Positions 37,232-47,774 of a DNA stretch of 64,000 nt are shown piece after piece. Source of the stretch: Aurifilum marmelostoma (taxonomy: Eukaryota; Ascomycota; Sordariomycetes; Diaporthales; Cryphonectriaceae); NCBI GenBank assembly GCA_027559495.1, contig JAMXSV010000018.1, positions 248,001 to 312,000 of the forward strand, written 5' to 3'. How positions within the stretch are numbered: the stretch's first letter is position 1; each line of letters starts with the position of its first letter. The notes beneath the pieces are model-generated. The model was not told the origin of the DNA. It ran no database searches and saw nothing but the letters and a program-made list of their open reading frames with translations. Position numbers and translations under genes: made by a program.

Positions 37232-39119
37232 ATTAGCAGAGATGGTCGCTTGACATTCCTATGCAGCGAGGAACCCAGAATCGAGCCTATTGCAGGTATA
37301 TTGTCGTCTTCAGACGGAACAGGTGCAGACAGGCAGCAGGGTTCGGCCGTCGAGCTGGATGGGCGGCACGTGTGTGTGTGTGCGCGAAGATGTGCAAGCA
37401 GATCGGGAGGAGGGTGACGCCTGGTAGAGGCTGGAACTGAGCAGGCTAAGCCCAGAGGATCACATAATCAGTGCCCGAGCCCACCACTACTCAAGACAGT
37501 GCAGGATAGTACTGGCGGTCCGTCGATGGTGTCGTCGTTGTTGCACGATGATGGCACATCTGAAGCTGTGCTGCGCTGAGTCCTTGGCAATGTCGCAGGT
37601 GCGGCTGTGATGCTTGCTTGCTTGCTTAGCGAAGCGCCTCACGCCTGCTCCCTGGCCAGGCTGTGTGTGGTCTGTCAGCCTGTGGTCAGCAGGGTTAGGG
37701 TTCTAGTGCTATCTGATTGGGTCAGCGGATACCCGCAATTTCCCCAGTGGAACTAAACCAAATCCGGACCAGCTTCAGAGTGTGATAGGGACAAGCTCAA
37801 GTACCCAAGTACCTCTCCGGTTGTGCCGTCCCTCATGTCACCATCAAACGTTACATCTATGATATGGACTGCGATCTTCACTTTTTTTTTTCCTTTCCTT
37901 GTGACACCACCACAGATCTTCAGAGCATACGTATCTCTGGAGCCAGCTTCAACGTCTCCTCGACCCTCCTTTCGGAGATATTCCAGCGGATACCTCGAAG
38001 GGGCAGGATGCAACTGTTCCAAGATTGCCAGCACAACTCTGGTATCTTGAATGCAACCACCCTCGTGATAATGACGATGGGGGCGAGTGATATGCTTGCT
38101 TGTTGCAGAGAGAGACAAGACCACAAGGAGGAGGAGGAGGAGGAGGGAGAGGAGGAAGTGAGCGTGTATGGTGAACAGGATCTGGCTATAGAACTCGAAG
38201 CCTCTGTAAAGTTCTGAAAGAGACGCCTTCCACTGCATCCAGCCACTGGAGTACAATTACTAAAAGTTTCTGTACTAGTCACATGCTACGGCGGTACACC
38301 CAAGAGGGATGACGTGCGTCAAACTTGTCAGGAGGAGACCCCATGACGAATGGCGGCTCAAGTAGCTTCTCATGAACCACCGACAACGCTCCGCGACCAC
38401 CACACACGATCGGTTGAGAGCCGGTGGTTTGGAGCATGTGGTCTGCAACCACCTCCACCACTGGCTTACTGTGCTGGCACTGTGCCGTGGGGTCCCAGTC
38501 TGCTGGTGTGTCTCGCCTCTTGTCTGATCCGGCCCCATCACGGATGGAGGGACTGGACTGGCTTGTTGCCTCCTCTCTAATCAGCAACATGCGTCAACAC
38601 CCCTCCTCCTACCTCCCAATGGCTAGAGGGCGACATCCGGGGCAGGCTACCGTAGCTTTGGTTTGCCTTCTCGAGGGTACCCTCCTTCGGCCAAAAGACG
38701 GAAAGCCCTTGAGCCTTCCTGTGCCGGCAACGTGATGCTTGCTTGATTCAGGATTTCGATCTCTCCCCGTCTCTCTCTCTCTTTTTCGGAAGGCTATCGG
38801 CGGTACATTCATCGTGTACTGCTACCGTGTGATGCTTTTGAGGGGGGAAAATCTTGAGTAAGTCAGCTTAAGTATACATGACTCTCTCTCTTCCCTCACG
38901 TTCTTCCGTGGAAGTGGTCGTCTCTCCTTCTTGTTCATGGAGTCTCTTCAGAATTCGAAAAAGAGGACCAGTGGTCCTCTCGACAGCGACGACGACGACA
39001 AGACACCACCACCATCACCATCATTCCTCGCTACCATCATCATCACCCATAATCCACCCATAACCTGACTACCCCTCCCTCTTTCCCCCTTCAACAACTT
39101 GTCCTTCTTTCCATAAATA
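37232..39119. other. Divergent control region of ngs1 and dac1
   Basis: 1.9 kb between two cluster genes read away from each other. It holds a GCTT repeat near 37615, a GAG-rich run near 38135, CT-rich tracts and CCACCAT repeats before the dac1 start. An open frame at 37753-38256 (-) is Leu-rich because of the repeat and lacks an ATG at its beginning, so I do not call it. Confidence 0.6.
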
Positions 39120-40570
39120 ATGCCAGCCATCATCACCACCGAGCAGGGACCCAGAAATGGCGTCACCAAGTTCACAAATTGCCGCATCGCCAGGGGAAGT
39201 TCCCTGGTGGAGGAGGACCTCTGGGTCAGCTCTGTCACGGGCAAGATCCTCGAGACCCAGGTGGCCTTCTACGACGACGGCGTGCTGCCTGACCAGACCA
39301 TTGACCTCCGCGGCCGCATCATCTCGCCCGGCCTGATCGATGTCCAGCTCAACGGCGCCTTCGGCCTCAACTTCTCCACCGTCGTGCCAGATATGTCCCT
39401 GTACGGCAAGGCGGTGCGGGACCTGAACCGGCGGCTGGTCCAGACCGGTGTGACCTCGTATGTGCCTACCGTCACGAGCCAGACGAGCGACCTATACCGA
39501 GCCGTCCTGCCACATCTTGGTCCGTCCGGCCTTCACAGGATCGCCGAGGACGGTGCCGAGTCACTGGGTGCGCACTGCGAGGGGCCCTTCATCGCCCCGG
39601 GCAAGCACGGCTGTCACAACGTCAACGTGCTGCGCGTGCCGCACAGCGTCGACGACCTCGAGGACATGTACGGCGCCGAGAACATCAACCCACAGGTGGC
39701 CCGGGGCCCCCTGCCCGTCAGGATGATCACCGCCGCGCCCGAGCTGGGCAGCATGACCCGGCTGGTGCACGAGCTGCGCTCCCGCGGCATCATCTACTCG
39801 ATCGGCCACTCCGAGGCCACCTACGAGGAGGCCTCGGCCGCGGTCGCCGCCGGCGCGACCATGATCACGCACCTGTTCAACGCCATGCGCCCGCTCCACC
39901 ACAGGAACCCGGGCGTCTTTGGCGTGCTGGGCATTGCCGAGAGCCTGCCGCGGCCGTACTTTGGCATCATCTCGGACGGCATCCACCTGCACCCAAACAC
40001 CATCAAGATTGCATACAACTCGCATCCCGACGGCTTCATCCTTGTCACCGACGCCATGCACATGGTGGGCCTGCCGGACGGGCGGTACAGGTGGACCAAT
40101 GGGGACGGCGAGCACCACATCATCAAGAAGGGCTTTGTGCTGACGCTCGAGGGCACAGACAGCATAGCAGGAAGGTGAGTTGAAAACAAAGGGCAAAATA
40201 TGAAGAGAACCAGAAGACTGACTGTTAACCAACCATCAGCTCCATCACTCTGATCGAGTGCGTCAACAACTTCCTAAAATGGTCCGGCACCAGCATCCCT
40301 AACGTCCTGAGAGCCGTGACCTCGACGCCGGCAGAGATGCTCGGCCTCAAGGGCACCAAGGGGTGCCTGGACGCCGGCGCTGATGCCGATCTCGTCATAT
40401 TCTGCGAGGAAAAGGACGAGAACGGGGCCAGCCGCCTTGCTGTCGACGAGGTCTGGAAGTTTGGGCGCAGGGTCTACACCAAAGGCGAGCCGTTTTCGCC
40501 TGTGGACTCGCCCGTCGACAGCTCGCCTATCCCCTCATCCCCCGAGGGACAATATGCCGCCGTCATCTGA
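39120..40570 (+). CDS. dac1: N-acetylglucosamine-6-phosphate deacetylase (GlcNAc cluster)
   Basis: Removes acetate from GlcNAc-6-phosphate to give GlcN-6-phosphate, the middle step of the pathway, in the cytosol. Exons are 39120-40174 and 40240-40570 (461 aa) with a 65-nt intron. The amidohydrolase fold is clear: N-terminal beta-domain ending RGRIISPGLIDVQLNGAFG, metal-binding Glu in AHCEGPFIAPGKHG, His in SIGHSEATYEEA and THLFNAMRPLHHRNPG, and catalytic Asp in LVTDAMHMVG. Length and motifs match NagA/Dac1 enzymes. The last 20 or so residues are a Ser/Pro tail. It shares its upstream region with ngs1, which suggests joint control. Confidence 0.96.
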
Positions 40571-40896
40571 TCCCTTGGGTCTATAGATTGGACTACAAGG
40601 ATATATCAAGTACTGTTTTACCTACTATACCGCGTATGAAAGATACTGGAATCTTACGAGACTTGGGTCGAAAGCACCTTCGATGATGAACTAGATTGCA
40701 TGACATAACCAGATAGAGCAGAAGAGGGAGTGTTCTACATTAGTTTATATTATAGCGATGGCATAGACCTTAGATCAATCTGAAAAATCCAATTTGATAC
40801 CATCATTGTCAGGTCTGTGACCCATATAGGTTCAAAATAGGAGGCCATGTTTGCATCCAAGGACTTTCTGACGAGATCGTGTCCCTTTTGAACCAT
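40571..40896. other. Short intergenic region between convergent dac1 and GH31
   Basis: 326 bp of AT-rich 3' flanks; nothing else seen. Confidence 0.65.
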
Positions 40897-43321
40897 CTAT
40901 GTCAAAAGCTGGATATTCTTGCCCGCCTTTTCATCAATTTTCCTGCCATCCTGGCTGACCGTGGTGTTCCCCTTCAGGATATCCAAGCTCTTCAGTTTGC
41001 CATCAGCCCCAGCCTCAAGTACACCGAGCTCCTTGCCCTCACTATCCACCAGCGTCGCTTTTGTGCCCTCGCTCACATGGTAGAGACAGACCTCGACGTC
41101 TTGTGCATAATCATAGACAGCGCCCTTGACGCCCTCCTTGCCGAGAAGCAGGATCGAGTTCTCCCGCACGTACAGAGGCAGCGTGCCAAAGCCGTGCTTC
41201 TCCTTGAACCAGCCCGGGCCGGACCGGACCTCGTTGGTAAAGAAGGACGTCCATTTGCCTCTGGGCAGGTAGAATTCGACCTCGCCGCCCTCGTCAAAGA
41301 TGGGCGCGGCGAGGAGATGGTCGCCCACCATAAACTGCCGGTCTAGGAACCAGGACGTGGGGTCGTCAGGGAACTCGAGGCACATGGCCCGCAGCGAGAG
41401 AGGAATTCCACCCTCGACGGCCTTGGCAGCCTGCGCATACAGGTACGGCATAAGCCTGTTCTTGAGCGCGGTCCACTTGGCCAGGGTCCGCGTGCAGCCC
41501 TCCTCGGTGCGATCATCATCGTCGATGGTCCAGGGCACGCGGTAGCTGTTGCTCCCGTGTAGCCTGCTGTGGCTGCACAGCAGGCCGAAGGCAACCCAGC
41601 GTTTGTAGATCCAGGCAGGAGGGAACCCCTCGAAGCCACCAATATCGACACTCCAGAAGGCAAACCCGCCTAGCCCTAGGCCCAGTCCGCCTCGGACGGA
41701 CTCAGCCATTGCCTCAGGCGTGGATTCACAGTCACCACCCCACTGCAGCGGGAAACGCTGGGTGCCGGCGCATGCGCTGCGGGCGAACAGCACAGCCTGG
41801 TCAGATCCATAGCGCTTCTGGAGGGCCTCATAGACGACCTTGTTGTACAGGAAGGCGTAGAAGTTGTGCATCTTCTCCGGGTCAACAGACGAGTCGTGCC
41901 AGGCCACATCGCGCGAGGGCACCCGCTCGCCAAAGTCCGTCTTGATGGCGTCCACTCCCTGGTCGAAGAGGGTGTTTAGACACCTCTCGTACCACTCGGC
42001 TGCGGCCGGGTTCGTAAAGTCGACCAGGCCCATGCCGGCCTGCCACATGTCCCACTGCCAGACGTCGCCGTTCTTTCGCTTGAGGAGGTAGCCCTTCTCG
42101 GCGGCCTCCTTGAAGGCCTCGCCATGCTGGGCAATGTAGGGGTTGATCCAGACACAGACCTTCTTGACGAGCCCAGACGCCTTGAGACGGCCGATCTGAG
42201 CCTTGGGGTCCGGAAATCGCTCCGAGTCGAAGACGAAGTCTGTCCATTTAAAGGCAGGCATCCAGAAGCAGTCGTAGTGGAAGACATCGACAGTGATGTC
42301 GCGCTCCTTCATGCCCTCGAGGAAAGAATTCACAGTGACCTCATCGTAGTCCGTGGTGAAACTGGTGCTCAGCCAGAGACCAAAGCTCCAGCTGGGGACG
42401 CTGCTGGGCTTCCCGGTGAGGACCGAGTAGCGGTAGAGGACCTCCTTGGGGGTCTTGCCGTAGATGATGTACCACTTGAGCCGCTGTCCGGTGATGCTGG
42501 TCTGAACACGGCAGCAGCGCTCGCTCCCGACCTCGAGCTCAACCTTGCCCGCGTGGTCTATAAAGACACCGTAGCCGCGGTTGCTAAGCCAAAAAGATAT
42601 GTTCTTGTAGGCCTGGTCGCTGGATGTTCCGCCATCGGCGTTCCACAGCGTTACGGACTGCCCGAGCTTGTTGAAGGCGCCAAATCTCTCGCCGAGCCCG
42701 TGAACAGATTCGCCCACGCCGAGAGAGGTCTGTGTGAAGATGTAGTGCTTGAAGTCTCGCAGGTCACCAGTCTGCATTGGGTTGCTGGGGGCGGGGCTGT
42801 AAGCCAGGCCGACGCTCCGGCCCAAGAGCGATGTGAGGTGTTTGGACCCATCTGCGGCATCAAAACGGATGTCAAACGTGCCAGGTTGAATAGTGGCAGC
42901 AATAGAGCCGGATGTCAGTGTTGTGGCCCCCTTGCTGCTCTCTGAGACCTTGCTCTCGACCTCGGGCCTGCCAGCTGGGTAGAGCTCAAAATGAGGTCCT
43001 CTGTTGGCCTCACCCTCCCAGTGCGTGGTCTCGACTGATAGAATGCCATCGCTGTGGGCCTCGACATCCTGTGTGAACATCTGTTAGCTGGGGCTCTGGA
43101 CCAACCTAGACTTCGACCCTGGATGGTCACTACTGGTGGCTTGGGTTTCTTCTTACAATGGTTAAGGTGCTCAAGTTTAGAATATCTCCTCTGGATCTGA
43201 TTTTTTTGGTTGGACACAGCAGCCGCAAGCCTCTGCCCGTCTTCTTGATATTGTACACCTCTTCGGCATACTCAACCCTCACACCCTCGGCTGTCAGCCA
43301 CATTCCGTCGCGAAACTTCAT
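40897..43321 (-). CDS. GH31 alpha-xylosidase / alpha-glucosidase
   Basis: Exons are 43157-43321 and 40897-43080 (782 aa), one 76-nt intron. The start MKFRDGMWLTAEGVRVEYAE is typical of intracellular GH31 alpha-xylosidases; there is no signal peptide. The nucleophile Asp is in AIKTDFGERVP, a version of the motif found in alpha-xylosidases such as YicI, where maltases usually have a different sequence. The acid/base region reads GFAFWSVDIGGFEG. The enzyme probably removes alpha-xylose from xyloglucan oligosaccharides (isoprimeverose) inside the cell. It lies tail to tail with dac1 and head to head with a secreted GH3 gene, which would fit joint use of plant-cell-wall sugars, but this is inference. 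Confidence 0.9.
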
Positions 43322-44997
43322 GGTCACAACGTTTAAGATTCGAGAACCAAATGACACGAGTATCAAGCCTCAACTTTGAGGCTTCTTCAGACCAAACCCT
43401 TCAGAGGAGACCTTGTTATCAAATCTGGCTGGCTGAAGACTTCTTCAACCTTCTGGGTGAATGGGAGGAGGGGAGACGAGAAGCAGAAGCAGACAGGCGA
43501 GGAAGCAGCACGCGCAGGAGGCAGTGTTACGTGATCCCCCGCATGCCATCGTGAGAAGATCTGCCTGACCTGATCATTGGCACGGCGAGACGGCCCGAAG
43601 GAGAGCAGAAGTCTTGAGATGTACAGCTCAATTGTGGGTTCAGAACAGGATAATCTTCGGTAGCATTCGTCCCCCGCAGCGCTTCCGCTCCCAGCTCCAA
43701 AAGCTGGTGCCGTTCCATGGCGTGCATGTAAAATAACTGGATACCATAGTGCTACTATCTGTACTTCTGGTGAGTGGCTGAATCGGCTGTAAGTGCAATG
43801 TACTTGAATCAAAGTGGAGGTCGAGGGGGGAGGAGAAGGAGGAGGAGGAGAGGCGAGAAGCCGAATCGTGATTGGAAGATGATGTCCGACGGTCAGTTTG
43901 TCCGTCTCTGGGGGAAAACGAGCAGATGAGACTTTCCCTAAAGTAGAGAAGTCACCTCGGCAGCCGGAGCAGTATTCTACCGTAGGCTTAAGCTGCAGCG
44001 TGGCTTCCCGCTACAAGGTACTATGTGCATCACTATAACAGTAGTATACTGCAGGAACCACCCTGCTGTATAGTACCTGCCTTCTACCTAACAGCGAGCC
44101 AGCATTAAGCAGTAGCGGCACGATCCCCTCATTTTGACCTGACATTTTCCCACGAGTCACAGCTCATCTTTCCTGGTCTTTCTATCTTCTCTGTCTCTTT
44201 TTTTTTCTCTTTTTTCTGATTCATAATCCGAAAGAAATCACCAACCTCTGCAGCATCTCTCGTCATGACGATGCTGTCGTCATCAACACAAATGCTCTCT
44301 GTCCAAGAGGACCGCCTTGAGGAGGAGGAGGAGGAGGAGGAGGTCGGCAGAAGATCATTGCAGTGTATGTGGCCAATCATTCCCCTGACTGTAGAGGGGG
44401 AAAGATGGAGTCTTACAGCATAGTACTACAGTAGCCCCCCTGTCTACTACAATAGCCTGCGTGGTATCGGTTCTGTTCCTAAGCGCTCATCCAATATCCA
44501 ACGCTGCTGGTTCGTTCCGGCGCCAACGTTCATGCCTGGCAGAAAACGCCGGGAGCAGAACGGTCGACTCGGCCCGGAGGGGCTTGACTGAAATTAGGGG
44601 GCGTCCACAGCATGCAGTGACATGGTTTCTCCAAGATTAACCTGCATATTTCTCAGCTGCAGATGCGTCAACTTATGTTCCCGTGAGCCTCGTCGACCAC
44701 CAGGGTGGGCCTAGCCTGCCTGCTGCGAGAATGGTAAGCTGGCCGAGAGGACGCATCCAAGGCATCCTAATGTCGGCGGAGCAAGGGTAATGTTGGACCT
44801 AGTCGTCACTCGAGAGGTGGAGGAGGGAGTGGAGGAGGGAGTGGAGGAGGAAAGGGGGACAGCACACATATATCGCGTGGGTTGGAACCGTTCTTCTGCG
44901 CTCCTGCGGCGATGAGGGGGTCACGAACCCAGGGCCTTTGCTGGAGAACTGACACCAGCTGCTCCTGGAACAAGTCGCCTCATCCAACGTCGTCAAG
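43322..44997. other. Divergent promoter region of GH31 and GH3 genes
   Basis: 1.7 kb between two glycosidase genes read away from each other. It holds GAG-rich runs (43835-43850, 44322-44342), a 12-bp minisatellite before the GH3 start, and several GTACTACAGTAG-like elements. No gene is supported. Confidence 0.6.
44818..44850. repeat. 12-bp minisatellite, about 2.7 copies
   Basis: Unit GGAGGAGGGAGT, ending about 150 bp upstream of the GH3 start codon. It is purine-only apart from the T. Confidence 0.85.
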
Positions 44998-47520
44998 ATG
45001 GGGGAACTTCGTGCTGCTGTTCTGGCCGTCTTGTTGGCTACGGCCACGTCTGTCAATGGTGCGAGCTACAACAGCACGCCAATCTACAAGAATCCGAATG
45101 CGACCATTGACGATCGGGTCTCTGATCTGCTCAGTCGCATGACAATACAAGAAAAGACGAGCCAGCTGGTCCAGGGTGATGTCTCTAACTGGCTCAACGT
45201 CGATAATGGGGCCTTCAACGCCAGCGGCCTGGCCTGGAACATGGAGTACCGGGGAGGGTCCTTCTACGTTGGCTATTATCTGAATTGGACGACCCTATGG
45301 GAGTCCATCAAGATCGGCCAGGACTATCTGGTGCATAACACGACACTTGGCATCCCGGCCTGGGTCCAGTCGGAGGGTATCCATGGTTTTCTCATCCCCA
45401 ACGCCACCATTTTCAACAGCCCCATCGCGCAGGCCTGCTCGTGGAACCCAGACCTGGTCGAGAAGATGGGCAAGGCCATCGCGCAGGAGGCCTCGGCCCT
45501 GGGCGTCAATCAGATCTTCGGGCCCCTGGGAGACCTGGCTCGTGAGTTGCGGTACGGCAGGGTCGAGGAGACTTTTGGCGAGGATTCCTACCTTGCCGGC
45601 GAGATGGCCTACAGCTATGTCAAGGGCCTGCAGTCTGGCGGTGTCGCTGCCATGGTCAAGCACTTTGCTGCGTACGCCACACCTGAGCAGGGAATCAACA
45701 CGTCGCCTGTCCACGGAGGCGAGCGAGAGCGCCTCATGACGTATCTGCCATCCTATAAGCGAGCCATTGTCGACGCAGAGGCCGTGTCGATTATGGCTGC
45801 CTATCACTGCTACGACAGCGTGCCGGCCGTGGCAGACTTCCATCTGCTCACCGAGATCCTCCGAGACTCGTGGGGCTATGAGTATTTCGTCATGTCAGAT
45901 GCTGGAGGCACGGACAGGATCTGCTCGGCCTTTGGCATGTGTCAGGCCTCTCCAATCGACTCCGAGGCCGTCGTGAATTTTGCCCTTCCAGCAGGCACGG
46001 ACAGCGAGATGGGAGGCGGGAGCTACAACTACGAGAAGATCCCCGACATGGTGGCGGCAGGAACCCTTGACGAGTCTGTTGTCGACACGGCCGTCTCCCG
46101 GGTCCTCCGCGCCAAGTTCCAGATGGGCCTGTTCGAGAAGCCCTTCCTGGGCGTTCCTGAAGATGAGTTTGATCAATATGTCCACACCAACGCCACCCAG
46201 CAGCTTGCCCGCCAGCTCGATACAGAATCTATCGTTCTTCTCGAGAACCACAACGCTGTGCTCCCGCTCAGCAAGACAGCCCACATCGCCCTCATAGGCC
46301 CAATGGCAGGAGATCGGGTCAACTATGGTGACTATGTCGTACGTCCTTTCTCCCTATTCTCAATCCTCTTTTGAGAAGATTTGTGTCTAATGCCTGCTAA
46401 CCAACAATAATCTCGGAACAGCCATATAAATCGGGCTACCGAGGTGTCACGCCCCTCGAAGGCTTTCAGGCAGCCAGTGAGGGGACCATAACCTACGCCA
46501 AGGGCTGTGAGCGCTGGTCCAACGACGAGTCTGGCTTTGAGGAGGCCATCGCTGCCGCCGAGGCTGCCGACGTAGCAGTCGTGGTCGTGGGTACCTGGAG
46601 CCGCGACCAGGGCGAACTCTGGACTGGCCTCAACGCGACCACGGGCGAGCACATTGACCTCTCCTCGCTGAACCTCGTGGCTGCGATGCCGAGGCTGGTA
46701 CAGGCCATCATCAACACAGGCAAGCCGACGGTGGTTGTTTTCAGCAGTGGGAAGCCCATCACGGAACCATGGATCAGCCAGAATGCAAGCGCCTTGGTAC
46801 AGCAGTTCTACCCGTCCGAACAGGGCGGCAATGCTCTGGCTGATGTACTGTACGGGAATTATAACCCAAGTGGCAGGCTGAGTGTCTCGTTCCCCTATGA
46901 TGTCGGGACCACTCCCATCTACTATGATTACTTGAACTCGGCCAGGTCGTATCCCAACCCTGGACACATCTATCCCAACGGGACATTGGTGTACGGATCG
47001 ACTTATGTGTTTCAAAACCCTGAGGCCCTCTACACGGTACGTTTTGTCTTACTTCCTCCTGCATATAAGTGATGGTCATCCCATTACTCCTAGTGATCGT
47101 TCTGACCGATTCATTGATGTGGCAATTTTATGGTCGATATAGTTCGGGTATGGGCTCTCCTATTCGACCTTCAGCTACTCTGCCATCACCCTCTCACAAA
47201 GCACCGCATCGGCCAGCGATACCGTCACCGTCACCGTGGAAGTGACCAACAACTCTACAGTCGACGGCACCGAGGTCGTGCAGGTTTATGTCAAGGACGA
47301 CATCTCGAGCGTCGTTGTCCCCAATAAGCTGCTTAAGGGCTTCTCGAAGGTTTTGATCGCAGCCGGGGCCACCGAGACGGTGAGTATCGACATTGACGTG
47401 GCGGACTTGGGGCTGTGGGATCTCCGGATGAACTACGTCGTGGAGCCGGGGACCTTTACGGTGTATGCTGGCAGTTCCAGCTCAGATCTGCGTGCAAATG
47501 CTACCTTGACGGTGACCTAG
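44998..47520 (+). CDS. Secreted GH3 beta-glycosidase (beta-glucosidase/xylosidase type)
   Basis: Exons are 44998-46338, 46422-47036 and 47143-47520 (777 aa), introns 83 and 106 nt. The first 20 or so residues (MGELRAAVLAVLLATATSVN) are a signal peptide; many N-x-S/T sites suggest N-glycosylation of an extracellular enzyme. The GH3 N-domain contains VKHFAAYATPEQGINTSP and the nucleophile Asp in FVMSDAGGTDRI. The second GH3 domain includes VVVVGTWSRDQGELW, and the C-terminus is a fibronectin III-like domain (VVQVYVKD, LKGFSKV). It hydrolyses terminal beta-linked glucose or xylose; the exact sugar cannot be read from the motifs. Head to head with the GH31 gene. Confidence 0.92.
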
Positions 47521-47774
47521 GTAGATGTACTTAACTAAGAGCCTACCTTATGCTTATTATCGATATCGACTTGAAAACCTGCTATCCTGGTCATCAATGT
47601 CACGGAGAGATCTAGGGCATCCTTCTGAACGACAATGATCAACTCATGCGTGTGGCATCTTGGTGAAAATGTATATGAAGGAAGTGTATATGTGGAATTA
47701 AGTGATAGCAACTCGAGTCCAAAAATTAACCCCAAGAACAAGCCGGCATATCCTCCCGCTCTCTCTCTCACTTC

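Noticed and set aside
37753..38256. Leu-rich open frame between ngs1 and dac1
   Set aside because: The Leu run comes from a GAG repeat on the other strand; the frame begins at TTG and has no family resemblance.
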